Shown here one piece after another: positions 1 through 7,235 of a stretch of DNA of 16,131 nucleotides. Every line of letters begins with the position of its first letter. The stretch's first letter is position 1. The translations under genes and the position numbers were made by a program. The stretch spans positions 1 through 16,131 of the forward strand of contig CALEGD010000105.1 in assembly GCA_937877075.1 (NCBI GenBank). The letters run 5' to 3'. The stretch comes from an uncultured Acholeplasmatales bacterium (GTDB lineage: Bacteria > Bacillota_I > Bacilli_A > ML615J-28 > CAG-698). The notes under the pieces are model-generated. The model was given only the letters and a program-made list of their open reading frames with translations, did not search any database and had not been told where the DNA came from.

Positions 1-68
1 CATAAGATTTTTATTTAAAATTATGTGTTTTTAGGTTTAATAGAGTTCAATATTGTTCAATAAAATGC

Positions 69-107
69 TTATCTTCTTTCAAGTAATGAGACGGACTCTA
101 CATGCGT
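69..107 (-). pseudogene. relic of the 3' end of a second rlmCD-like gene
   Basis: Read on the minus strand, this piece encodes THVESVSLLERR followed by TAA, the same C-terminus as the intact methyltransferase gene at 258. Positions 69-104 match 258-293 at 32 of 36 bases. All four differences are silent third-position changes, including TAA versus TAG. Similarity continues downstream, with a shared TTAGGTTTAATA at 31-42 and 221-232. Going upstream, the frame no longer resembles the family and meets a TAG within about 60 bases. I infer the remains of a tandem paralogue whose body was deleted. The left window edge hides anything further downstream. Confidence 0.6.
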
Positions 108-146
108 GGCGTTACCCCTATAAGATTTAGATTTGTTCCCTAAATT

Positions 147-196
147 AAAAAAAAGAGGCTAGATTTACCATTTTATAGTAAATTTCTAACCTCTAA
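147..196 (-). terminator. rho-independent terminator of rlmCD
   Basis: On the minus strand a hairpin with arms at about 182-196 and 155-169 is followed directly by eight T (147-154). The arms pair as agagg/cctct, then taga and tttac, with a small bulge. It lies about 60 bases past the rlmCD stop and separates the intact gene from the relic tail at 69-107. Confidence 0.75.
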
Positions 197-228
197 TAAT
201 ATTTATTCAATTTTTTAAATTTAGGTTT

Positions 229-247
229 AATAATGTTTAGCATTATT
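229..247. repeat. short perfect hairpin just past rlmCD stop
   Basis: AATAATG and CATTATT form a 7-bp perfect stem around a five-base loop, 11 bases beyond the rlmCD stop. There is no T run after it, so it may be an RNA-stabilising 3' structure rather than a terminator. The homologous position in the relic copy (about 40-60) is diverged. Confidence 0.35.
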
Positions 248-257
248 TAAAAAGTGT

Positions 258-1622
258 CTATCTTCTTTCAAGTAATGAAACAGATTCTACATGGGGTGTA
301 TTTGGAAAGAGATCAATCGGAACTACATATTTTAAATCGTAACTCCTTTGCAAATGATCGATATTCTTTGCAAGAGTTGATGGATTACAAGAAACATAAA
401 CTATCTTTCTAACCTTTGCTTTTTGGAGATAGTTAAGAAGATTTAATTCCATGCCTCGACGTGGTGGGTCTACTATTACTACATCAGGAACATAGCCTTC
501 TTTTTGAAAATTATGAAGATGAGGAAGTATTTCCCCAAAATAGAATTTTGAATTTTGAATTCCATTCATCAAAGCAAATTCCTTTGCATCTTCAATATTC
601 TCGCGGTTATTATCGATTCCGCGAACTTCTTCTACATGGCGAGCTAAATAGAGCCCGATGCTTCCAATCCCACAATATAAATCTAAGACCTTTTCAAATC
701 CTTTTAAATTAGCAGCTTTGATGATTTCATCATAAAGGACGAGTGTTTGTTTAGTATTAAGTTGAAAGAATGCTGTAGGTGAAATAATGAACTCTAAATC
801 ACCAAGTTTTCCTTTAATCTTCGTTTGTCCGGCAAGATTAATAACTTTGTTATTGATGATTTCAATAGATTTCGGATCAGAATTAATCGTATAATTCACC
901 GACTTTACATTTTCTATCTTAATCACTTCTTTTAAGATTTTAAAAAGCCTTTGATCTTCTTTCATTAAAACAAAAGTAACTTGTACTTCTTCGGTTTCTT
1001 CAAAACCCCGGATAACTAAATAGCGAAGGTTGCCTTGACGGAAACGGGGATTATAAATATCAATATTGCTTTTAGTCAGGTAATCCAGGATTTCTTGCAT
1101 TACCTTTTGTACAAGAGGGTTTTCAATCGGATACTCATCAAGATGAATAAGGCGGTTAGTATTATGTTGATACATCCCGACTACAACTTTATCGCCGTCA
1201 TGACGGACCGGAAGTTGGGTTTTATTCCGATATCCCCAGATATCCTTAGCGCCAATGGTATCATAAAATTTAACCTTGGAAAGATCACCATGATAATAAT
1301 GGTTAAAGGCTTCCATTAAGATATTCTTCTTCTGCCTAATTTGTTCTTCATAAGACATGATTTGAAGAGTACATCCCCCACAATCAAGTAATACAGGATG
1401 AGGAGGATCTACACGATGGGGGGATTTCGTTTTTATCTTTGTGATTTCACCAATCGCATATCTTTCTTTTCTTTCTTTGATTTTTACTTCTACTTCTTCG
1501 CCTACAAGCGCACCCTCTACAAAGACCGCTAAGCGCTTGTAATAACCGATCCCCTCACCATTAATTCCAATTCTTTTAATACTTAGTAAAATTAAGTCAT
1601 TTACATTTAAATTTGCATTCAT
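258..1622 (-). CDS. rlmCD: 23S rRNA (uracil-5-)-methyltransferase, RlmCD/RlmD type
   Basis: SAM-dependent RNA methyltransferase of the TrmA/RlmD family, which makes 5-methyluridine in 23S rRNA. An N-terminal TRAM domain covers roughly residues 10-70. The SAM motif is DLYCGIGSIGLYLA near residue 320, the substrate-site DPPRRG is at 391, and the catalytic Cys is in SCNP at 418. HVE at 450-452 carries the likely general base (numbers from the ATG at 1640). An in-frame ATG lies six codons upstream at 1640. I prefer 1622 because AAGGA sits five bases before it, and the promoter at 1650-1678 would start transcription only a few bases before the 1640 ATG. Of the four Cys that hold an iron-sulfur cluster in E. 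coli RlmD, only C87 and C90 remain; the other two positions are His and Tyr. Single-gene unit with its own promoter and terminator. Whether it modifies one uracil or two (RlmCD versus RlmD) cannot be read here. Confidence 0.9.
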   Translation of the reverse strand: MNANLNVNDLILLSIKRIGINGEGIGYYKRLAVFVEGALVGEEVEVKIKERKERYAIGEITKIKTKSPHRVDPPHPVLLDCGGCTLQIMSYEEQIRQKKNILMEAFNHYYHGDLSKVKFYDTIGAKDIWGYRNKTQLPVRHDGDKVVVGMYQHNTNRLIHLDEYPIENPLVQKVMQEILDYLTKSNIDIYNPRFRQGNLRYLVIRGFEETEEVQVTFVLMKEDQRLFKILKEVIKIENVKSVNYTINSDPKSIEIINNKVINLAGQTKIKGKLGDLEFIISPTAFFQLNTKQTLVLYDEIIKAANLKGFEKVLDLYCGIGSIGLYLARHVEEVRGIDNNRENIEDAKEFALMNGIQNSKFYFGEILPHLHNFQKEGYVPDVVIVDPPRRGMELNLLNYLQKAKVRKIVYVSCNPSTLAKNIDHLQRSYDLKYVVPIDLFPNTPHVESVSLLERR

Positions 1623-1649
1623 AATATTCCTTGCTTTCATAATGTATCT

Positions 1650-1678
1650 ATTATACGCTTTTTACCAATTTTTTTCAA
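1650..1678 (-). promoter_or_regulatory. sigma-A type promoter of rlmCD
   Basis: On the minus strand TTGAAA (1673-1678) is followed after exactly 17 bases by a perfect TATAAT (1650-1655). Expected transcription start is near 1643, giving a 20-base leader that contains AAGGA and leads to the ATG at 1622. Confidence 0.8.
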
Positions 1679-1687
1679 TCTATTTAC

Positions 1688-1733
1688 AAAAAAGTCGCTT
1701 TAAAGCAACTTCTTTGGAAGAACTTAGTTCTTC
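1688..1733 (-). terminator. terminator of the cls-yihY-pdaA operon
   Basis: On the minus strand a self-complementary GCTTTAAAGC with flanking AAGT/ACTT (1692-1711) runs into six T (1688-1693). Just before it, a perfect 7-bp palindrome GAAGAAC-TTA-GTTCTTC (1717-1733) contains the pdaA stop codon and adds a second hairpin. Confidence 0.6.
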
Positions 1734-2476
1734 AAAAAATAATCTAGGTTTTTAATCGTATACCCCTGTTCCCTAATCCCATCAATTATACTTGGCAAGG
1801 CTTTGCAATTGTCTTCCGAAACGGTATGCAAGAGAATAATCGCCCCGTTATGGAGATTATCCATCACACTCCGGTAGGCAAAGTCTTCACCTTTTTGGTT
1901 TCTGGTTTCCCAATCCTTATAAGCCAGTGACCAAAAGAAAGTCTTATAGCCAAGGTTTTGAACTTTCAATAAACTTTCTCGATTGAACTGACCCGAAGGT
2001 GGGCGGAACAATTTCACCATCGGTCGCATTGTTAGTTTATAATAAGCTTCTTCAACTTTTTTTATTTCGCTTTCAAGTTCTTGGTCATTTAACTTGGTAA
2101 TGTCTTTATGACCCCAAGTATGATTTCCAACTAAATGGCCTTGAAAAGCTATTTGTAAGAGTAGATCGCTTTCTCGCTTTACAAAATCTCCGGTTACAAA
2201 GAATGTACTTTTTACACCCTTTTCATCTAAAACATTAAGAATCTTCGGTAGTACTCCATTATCATAACCGGCATCAAAAGTTAAAAAAACTACTTTTTCA
2301 TCGGTTGGGCCGACATAATAAGATGATGTTCCTTCAATTTCTTTTAAATAGGGTCCGGCATCAGGCGTTCGATGTTCGGAGTTTCTTTTGAAACCCCAAC
2401 CGTAGCTCGATGCGGAAAGGGATGGTATACAGATTAAACCTAATATGAATACAATAATCAGAAAATATTTTTTCAT
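1724..2476 (-). CDS. pdaA: polysaccharide deacetylase, PdaA-like (N-acetylmuramic acid deacetylase)
   Basis: Carbohydrate esterase family 4 (NodB fold) enzyme of 250 aa, expected to deacetylate muramic acid in peptidoglycan outside the membrane. In B. subtilis, PdaA is needed to form muramic delta-lactam in spore cortex. An N-terminal hydrophobic signal or anchor spans about residues 3-22. The PdaA signature YGWGFKRNSEHRTPD follows at 25-39. The first catalytic motif is TFDAGYDNG (D68), metal histidines are in HTWGH (H119, H123), then RPPSG at 158 and the C-terminal LLH at 215-217. The resemblance to B. subtilis PdaA runs along the whole length. The start has AGGAGG (2482-2487) five bases upstream. 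Last gene of the cls operon, 24 bases after yihY. Sporulation is possible but not shown; related enzymes also act on vegetative wall. Confidence 0.88.
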   Translation of the reverse strand: MKKYFLIIVFILGLICIPSLSASSYGWGFKRNSEHRTPDAGPYLKEIEGTSSYYVGPTDEKVVFLTFDAGYDNGVLPKILNVLDEKGVKSTFFVTGDFVKRESDLLLQIAFQGHLVGNHTWGHKDITKLNDQELESEIKKVEEAYYKLTMRPMVKLFRPPSGQFNRESLLKVQNLGYKTFFWSLAYKDWETRNQKGEDFAYRSVMDNLHNGAIILLHTVSEDNCKALPSIIDGIREQGYTIKNLDYFLKN

Positions 2477-2500
2477 AAAAACCTCCTAATGTATTCATAA

Positions 2501-3373
2501 CTATTCTTTACGAAAGAGAGCTTTTTTTAACTGAAAAAAATTGCCATGATAGTTCAGTATTAAACCTGAAATAATAAAATAATTTGCATAATAAAGAACC
2601 AAAAAACTGTAGGACATAACCGTAATTATAGTATAACCAGTACCGAACCGATTCATTAAATTTATAATGATGACAAAAATTCCAAGCAAAAGATAAATTA
2701 ATAATGTTGAAAAGATGGCGCCTTTATAAGCATCACGAATTCGCATTTTCACCGGCGGCGCATACATAAAGAGAATTAAAACAGTGCTAAATATTATCAA
2801 TAGTTCTAGTATAAATTGAATAACTCGGACTAAAAAAACAAAGCGAGCGGGAATGTATTTGGTAATAATAAGATTACTAAAGATAATTAAACTGATTTCA
2901 AACAAGATTACAATTAAAAGCATCATAAACATAAAAAAAGCACTGATACGGTTTTTTAAACCATTTCGGTCTTTTATTTGTAAATAAATAAAATCAGCCA
3001 TTCTATTATAGGCATTAATGGTTCTTGAGGCTCCCCAAAAAAAGTTAAAAAGAACGATGACAGAAAAGCCGCTCAATGATAAATTTGGTAGAGCGGCCAT
3101 TAAGGTTTCAGAAAAGTTTTCAGAAAATATATTGATTACTTTCGGTAACAAGAATGTTTCCAGAACATCACCGGAAAGAGTGATAATCTGAAATGTTAAT
3201 GTTAGAATCGAAATTAAGGATATTAGAATATAAAAGCAGATGGCAGCACTGTTTTTAGGAATCTGATAATAACTATTATAGCGATTATAATAGTAAAGCA
3301 GTTTCTTAATATATTTATAAGCTTTCATTTCATCACCAAGTATATTTTTTGCCCTCTTTAAGAGAGTATACAA
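2501..3373 (-). CDS. yihY: YihY/UPF0761-family (BrkB-like) integral membrane protein
   Basis: Polytopic membrane protein of 290 aa with about six hydrophobic helices (roughly 42-66, 100-116, 144-168, 181-205, 219-239, 246-272). Family hallmarks are AAICFYILISL in the first helix, and the loop YAPPVKMRIRDAYKGA with its PP followed by a basic stretch and glycine. The family was once called ribonuclease BN by mistake; its true function is unsettled. It begins four bases after the cls stop, so translation is probably coupled. A second start, ATG at 3328, has GGTGAT just before it and gives 275 aa; I cannot choose firmly. Position between a cardiolipin synthase and a wall deacetylase suggests an envelope role, by inference only. 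Confidence 0.78.
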   Translation of the reverse strand: MYTLLKRAKNILGDEMKAYKYIKKLLYYYNRYNSYYQIPKNSAAICFYILISLISILTLTFQIITLSGDVLETFLLPKVINIFSENFSETLMAALPNLSLSGFSVIVLFNFFWGASRTINAYNRMADFIYLQIKDRNGLKNRISAFFMFMMLLIVILFEISLIIFSNLIITKYIPARFVFLVRVIQFILELLIIFSTVLILFMYAPPVKMRIRDAYKGAIFSTLLIYLLLGIFVIIINLMNRFGTGYTIITVMSYSFLVLYYANYFIISGLILNYHGNFFQLKKALFRKE

Positions 3374-3377
3374 AAAA

Positions 3378-4904
3378 TTACATCAATGGTGAAAATGCTC
3401 TTAAAACCGCCACCAAAAGTTTTTTAAATATCGAAATTTTTTGGATATCTTCCTTTGTAACAACCTTTGCTTCTTCTAAACACTCTATTGCATCTTCGCG
3501 CATTTCTAATACTGAAGAGGTTTTATAAAGAAGACAAGAAACTTCAAAATGTAAATAGAAGCTACGGAAATCAAGATTTGCCGTTCCGATTAAGGCAACC
3601 TCATCATCAGCAACAATCATTTTTGAATGAAGAAATCCCGGAAGGTACTCATATATTTTTACACCGGCTTTCATTAATTCCGGATAATAAGATTGAGAAA
3701 TCATATAGATAACTTTTTTATCGGGAATATGAGGCATCATAATTCTAACATCTACCCCGCTTAACGCTGCTAAGCGTAAAGCCGTAGAAATTTCATTGTC
3801 GATAATCAAATAAGGAGTAGTAATATAGACATAATTCTTGGCGTTATTGATTATATGCATATAAGCCATTTCGATCGATTGATGATTATCAATCGGTCCG
3901 TCACCAAAAGGTTGTACAAACCCATTAGTCGGATAAGTCTTTGTTGGATAATACTTTTCATAATCAAAAACTTCTTCGCTTGAAGATTGCCACATTTCAA
4001 GGAAAAGGAAAGTTAAATTCCAAACGGCGGAACCCTTCAAAATAATCGATGCATCTTTCCAATAACCGAATTTAACTTTTTTATTAATGTATTCATCAGC
4101 TAAATTAATCCCGCCAACAAAACCGACATTACCGTCTATTACAGTAATCTTCCGGTGATCACGGTAATTGATGAACATTGAAAGCCTCGGTCGATAGGGA
4201 TTAAAGTTTATCGTCTTAATACCCTTTTTAATCATCTCGCGTTTGAAATTATACCCTACTCGATTTATATTTCCAAAATCATCATAGAGAAGACGAACAT
4301 CTACCCCTTGTTTGACTTTCTCTTCAAGAATCCCTAAGATTTTGTTCCACATATATCCTTCTTCAAGAATAAAATATTCTAAGAAGATATATTTTTCAGC
4401 TTTATGTAATTCCTCAAGTAAAACTTCAAAGAATTCCTCACCGGGGGTAAGCAGTTTAGAGTCAGTTTCCTCCCAACCGGACATCCCTGTAACTCTTGTA
4501 ATATAATGGCTAAGTTTTTTAATAAATGGATTATCCATTTCATATTCACGATAATTCTTTTTGAACTGGTTGAGGGTGTCTAGATGTAGTTGTCGCATTT
4601 TTTCAATCTTCTTTTTAGAGAAATATCTTTTTCCAAACAGTAAATAAAAGATTGGTCCGGCAAAGGGAATAATTAAAACAACAAGTAACCAAGAAATTTT
4701 ATAAGCGGGATTGAAAGAACGATTTAAAATCGAAACCGCAAATATAACTCCCAAAATATTAAAGAAAAAGTAAAAATAAATTCCTCTACGTCCTAATTCC
4801 CAAGCGACATAGAAAAAAAAGAGGAGTTGGAGCAGCAATAAAAAACTGATGATAAATCCCCTGCTCATAATCACTTTAAAAAATCTTTTTAAAAACTTAA
4901 TCAT
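3378..4904 (-). CDS. cls: cardiolipin synthase (phospholipase D superfamily)
   Basis: Condenses two phosphatidylglycerols to cardiolipin and glycerol at the cytoplasmic membrane. At 508 aa it has the normal length and order for bacterial ClsA-type enzymes. Two N-terminal membrane helices (about 14-35 and 44-60, with a further hydrophobic stretch to about 90) include the PLD-N linker PFAGPIFYLLFGKRYF. Two HKD motifs follow: H250-x-K252-x4-D257 in YRDHRKITVIDG, and H426-x-K428-x4-D433 in FLHSKMIVADDE. Both catalytic sets are complete. AGAGGT ends about four bases before the start. First gene of the three-gene envelope operon. No strong promoter is evident between it and the zinc-ribbon gene's terminator, so some read-through from that gene may contribute. 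Confidence 0.93.
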   Translation of the reverse strand: MIKFLKRFFKVIMSRGFIISFLLLLQLLFFFYVAWELGRRGIYFYFFFNILGVIFAVSILNRSFNPAYKISWLLVVLIIPFAGPIFYLLFGKRYFSKKKIEKMRQLHLDTLNQFKKNYREYEMDNPFIKKLSHYITRVTGMSGWEETDSKLLTPGEEFFEVLLEELHKAEKYIFLEYFILEEGYMWNKILGILEEKVKQGVDVRLLYDDFGNINRVGYNFKREMIKKGIKTINFNPYRPRLSMFINYRDHRKITVIDGNVGFVGGINLADEYINKKVKFGYWKDASIILKGSAVWNLTFLFLEMWQSSSEEVFDYEKYYPTKTYPTNGFVQPFGDGPIDNHQSIEMAYMHIINNAKNYVYITTPYLIIDNEISTALRLAALSGVDVRIMMPHIPDKKVIYMISQSYYPELMKAGVKIYEYLPGFLHSKMIVADDEVALIGTANLDFRSFYLHFEVSCLLYKTSSVLEMREDAIECLEEAKVVTKEDIQKISIFKKLLVAVLRAFSPLM

Positions 4905-4960
4905 AATTACCTCTTCTATTTTTAACTTTTATATTGTATTTATTATTCCGAAAATTAAAA

Positions 4961-4985
4961 AATATGAACCACAAGAGTTCATATT
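4961..4985. terminator. bidirectional-looking terminator after the zinc-ribbon gene
   Basis: A perfect 9-bp stem (4961-4969 with 4977-4985, AATATGAAC/GTTCATATT) around a seven-base loop starts eight bases past the stop at 4993. It is followed by T-rich runs on both strands, TTTTTAATTTT on the minus strand and CTTTTTT on the plus strand. The minus-strand role fits the gene order. Confidence 0.75.
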
Positions 4986-4992
4986 CTTTTTT

Positions 4993-5151
4993 CTAGTACC
5001 TTTGTGGTCTTTGCATTTTTCTTGCCTTACGACATCTAGGGCAACGTACTGGTTCACTGGTTAAGCCTTTTTCTTTATAGAAAGCTTGCTCGCCTTCAGT
5101 GAAAACAAAAGTTTCTTTGCAATCTTTGCAAACGATTGTTTTATCAGCCAT
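4993..5151 (-). CDS. small zinc-ribbon protein (zinc-ribbon domain PF13451-like)
   Basis: A 52-aa ORF with two CxxC knuckles, VCKDC (C8, C11) and RCPRC (C37, C40), which make a one-zinc ribbon. The residues between, TFVFTEGEQAFYKEKG, are typical of the widespread small zinc-ribbon proteins of Bacillota. The C-terminus is strongly basic (RKARKMQRPQRY), suggesting nucleic-acid or ribosome contact, but no function is established that I know of. AAGGAGG sits five to seven bases before the ATG, and the gene has its own promoter and terminator, so it is a real gene despite its size. Confidence 0.88.
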   Translation of the reverse strand: MADKTIVCKDCKETFVFTEGEQAFYKEKGLTSEPVRCPRCRKARKMQRPQRY

Positions 5152-5236
5152 TATATCCTCCTTGATAAATTTTTAAGAAATTTCATTTTTTATTATTTAC
5201 CAAAAGGATATAAATAAAAACTACTTTTCCTGATTC

Positions 5237-5265
5237 ATTATAACACAACCGATATTTTAAGTAAA
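5237..5265 (-). promoter_or_regulatory. promoter of the zinc-ribbon gene
   Basis: Minus-strand TATAAT (5237-5242) with TTTACT (5260-5265) 17 bases upstream. The -10 is perfect and the -35 matches four of six. The leader would be about 80 bases. An inverted repeat at 5259-5279 overlaps the -35. Confidence 0.6.
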
Positions 5266-5279
5266 TAGATATTTTACTT
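5259..5279. repeat. 7-bp inverted repeat overlapping a -35 box
   Basis: AAGTAAA (5259-5265) and TTTACTT (5273-5279) are exact complements with a seven-base spacer, placed over the -35 of the zinc-ribbon promoter. It has operator geometry, but in AT-rich DNA such repeats also arise by chance. Confidence 0.3.
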
Positions 5280-5494
5280 TTTCAAAAACACTTTTAATGT
5301 TTACATATCGTAAAAGAACATATTCCAGAAGAATTTCAATTAATAATTTCATTTAGATGGGATAAATTTAAATATTATTTATAATAGTGAATACTTTATC
5401 ATATTATAGTTTAGAGGAGATGATTTTCTTAACACCATAATCTAAAAAGTAATATTTCAAAATAAAATATTTTAATAACAGAAAGGATGTTTAT
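5280..5494. other. AT-rich spacer upstream of the DUF6512-like gene
   Basis: No ORF with a convincing ribosome site is seen here. A TATAAT at 5380-5385 on the plus strand could be the -10 of the downstream gene, but no good -35 accompanies it. A GAGGAG next to ATG at about 5420 would encode only six residues. Confidence 0.35.
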
Positions 5495-6061
5495 ATGTTT
5501 ATAGGCAATAATGAAAAAGTAAATAATTCTATAAAAAATAATATTTTTTATGGAATAATCTTTATAAGCTTATTAGGTTTTTTTCTGCATTTCGTCTATG
5601 ATTTAAGCGGCAAACTCCTAATTATAGGTATTATTGCCCCTATCAACGAAAGTGTATGGGAGCATTTAAAACTTGCCTTTTTTCCAACGATTCTTTGGTG
5701 GACTATATCTTACTTTTTATTAAAAAGGAAGAATAAAATATCTTTTTGTAGATATTTTGTTTCCTCTGTTGTGTCACTAGTAGTATGCCCATTATTTATA
5801 ATTTCATTTTACTATACTTACACCGGTGCCTTTGGATTTCATTCCACAATCCTTGATATTGCATCTTTGCCAATCGGGGCAACAATAGCTCAATTAATAG
5901 CACTGCATATTTATCAATACGCCAAACTAAAGCTCTACCATTTATACCTAGCAACACTAATATTATTTATCTTAATAATAGCTTTCATACTTTTCACATT
6001 CAATCCTCCACACCTTCCTATTTTTATTGATTCAAGAACCGGAAAATATGGACTTAATTAG
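5495..6061 (+). CDS. DUF6512-like integral membrane protein
   Basis: A 188-aa protein with about five membrane helices (roughly 16-37, 60-76, 86-107, 118-142, 148-168) and no signal peptide. The signature PINESVWEHLKL at 49-60, at the edge of the second helix, and the ending DSRTGKYGLN match what I recall of the DUF6512 family, which is known from Bacillota and has no assigned function. The conserved Asn-Glu, Trp-Glu-His and Lys at a membrane face hint at a site, but this is inference. The start has AAAGGATG about five bases upstream. It is the only sizeable plus-strand gene in the window, alone between two minus-strand units and closed by its own terminator, so it may be a later insertion. 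Confidence 0.72.
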   Translation: MFIGNNEKVNNSIKNNIFYGIIFISLLGFFLHFVYDLSGKLLIIGIIAPINESVWEHLKLAFFPTILWWTISYFLLKRKNKISFCRYFVSSVVSLVVCPLFIISFYYTYTGAFGFHSTILDIASLPIGATIAQLIALHIYQYAKLKLYHLYLATLILFILIIAFILFTFNPPHLPIFIDSRTGKYGLN

Positions 6062-6080
6062 GAAAATATTTTCCTTTTTT
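6060..6080 (+). terminator. terminator of the DUF6512-like gene
   Basis: The palindrome GGAAAATATTTTCC (6061-6074) is followed at once by six T (6075-6080), immediately after the TAA of the plus-strand gene. The stem is short in GC but the layout is canonical. Confidence 0.7.
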
Positions 6081-6192
6081 GATTTAATATCTTCTTTAAG
6101 TAATCAAAACTTACTCAGCCTAACTTTAATATAAACTAAACACTCACTGATACTTAGTATGAGCGTTGTGATTACTCCCATTAGACTAAAGA

Positions 6193-6230
6193 ATCCTTAT
6201 TTATACATTCATTATCCTAAATATACATTC
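6193..6230. repeat. imperfect direct repeat at the 3' end of the HNH gene
   Basis: ATCCTTATTTATACATTC (6193-6210) and ATCCTAAATATACATTC (6214-6230) are near-identical direct copies. The second encodes the last codons of the HNH protein in reverse and the first lies just past its stop. It looks like a small slippage duplication at the gene end. Confidence 0.45.
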
Positions 6231-7135
6231 TCATTATGCCATTTTAAATAATGTGAATCTGGTAGTTGGTCTACTCTTTCTGGAAAATTCAATAATTTGC
6301 TTCCATGGTAGGCAAAGTATTCTTTACCATTTCCAAAGTCTTCTCTAATACGACGACTAACTTCAACATTTAAATCCTTGTTGATAGTAATATAGCCTCG
6401 ATCAAATAAGATATGAAAATCGCTTCTAAGTAAAAGACCATTTTTAATCTCGTGAGGTCCTTCAAGGCTGTAAGGTTTAATATGGGCTGCCTCTAATACA
6501 GGCAATGTTTTTTCACCGGTTATTGCACATCTTCGATGATATGCCTCAGTAATTAGAACCTTGAAGGCTCCCTGGCCTATTCTAGGTTTGATGATTTGTT
6601 CTTTACCATACTTATTCTTTTCACCATTTCCTTCAAGTAAATTATCAAAGAATCTCTGATTAGATAATACCTTTTGAAGTTGTTGAAATAAGTGCATTCC
6701 GTATTGGTCTGAAGTATCATAAGATTTACCCTGTACGATGTTTCGATTCCAATTGTTTGGAATAGGAATCCAATCCTTTTCTTCAAAATAAAAGGGCATC
6801 GATAAGATAACACAACCAATCTGAGGATCTGGATCACTCAAACGATTTGTCTTTTTATATTTATAAATCCTATCATTTAACTCCAAAAGGCTTCCTGCTC
6901 CATTAGCTATTCCAAAGGCTTTCCAAGCTAATGAAGATGGTAATATTGAGTAATTCAGATAAAATCCACCACCAACAACATAATCTTGTGGACTATGTAA
7001 TTTGAATAAAAATAAATCTCCTTCGTTTAAAACTTTGAAATTTGTTTTTCCCCCTGGTTTCCAAAAGTTTATTTCATCACAATTTGCTTGCTTTAAGCTT
7101 TTAAACCAGTCGTAATCTGTTATCCCAACATACAT
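6212..7135 (-). CDS. HNH endonuclease, probable (modification-dependent) restriction enzyme
   Basis: About 307 aa in two parts (numbers from the GTG at 7150). The C-terminal half is an HNH_2-type nuclease like COG3440 predicted restriction endonucleases: RRCAITGEK, then LEAAHIKPYS (H223), KNGLLL (N237) and DFHILFDRG (H246, D250). The catalytic set is complete. The N-terminal half begins YVGITDYDWFKSL and has NFWKPGG, a GDLFLFKLH strand and GGGFY, which recall the EVE/ASCH/PUA-like folds that read modified bases; this fold call is inference. The longest frame begins at a GTG (7150). I prefer ATG 7135 because such proteins usually start near YVG. The ribosome site is poor for both; GGTGATC lies upstream of the ATG at long spacing. 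No methyltransferase gene is nearby, which fits a solitary type IV-like enzyme. Confidence 0.75.
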   Translation of the reverse strand: MYVGITDYDWFKSLKQANCDEINFWKPGGKTNFKVLNEGDLFLFKLHSPQDYVVGGGFYLNYSILPSSLAWKAFGIANGAGSLLELNDRIYKYKKTNRLSDPDPQIGCVILSMPFYFEEKDWIPIPNNWNRNIVQGKSYDTSDQYGMHLFQQLQKVLSNQRFFDNLLEGNGEKNKYGKEQIIKPRIGQGAFKVLITEAYHRRCAITGEKTLPVLEAAHIKPYSLEGPHEIKNGLLLRSDFHILFDRGYITINKDLNVEVSRRIREDFGNGKEYFAYHGSKLLNFPERVDQLPDSHYLKWHNENVYLG

Positions 7136-7151
7136 CTTCAATGTGATCACC

Positions 7152-7167
7152 AGCTTTCATAAAAGCT
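7152..7167. repeat. hairpin just upstream of the HNH start
   Basis: AGCTTT (7152-7157) and AAAGCT (7162-7167) form a 6-bp stem with a four-base loop directly before the GGTGATC that could pair with 16S rRNA. It is followed by the palindrome GTGATCAC (7143-7150). This could affect translation of the nuclease, but no further support is visible. Confidence 0.25.
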
Positions 7168-7235
7168 ATAAATCCTTTCTCAATCGATTATAGGTCAAAA
7201 GATGTTATCTAATATTAATATATCTTATTCAAATG

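Noticed and set aside
461..1319. Plus-strand ORFs inside rlmCD
   Set aside because: They lie fully antisense to a gene with clear catalytic motifs, lack ribosome sites and resemble no family.
6125..6165. Terminator for the HNH gene at CTCACTGATACTTAGTATGAG
   Set aside because: The stem is broken (ATAC/GTAT plus CTC/GAG with a bulge) and has no T run.
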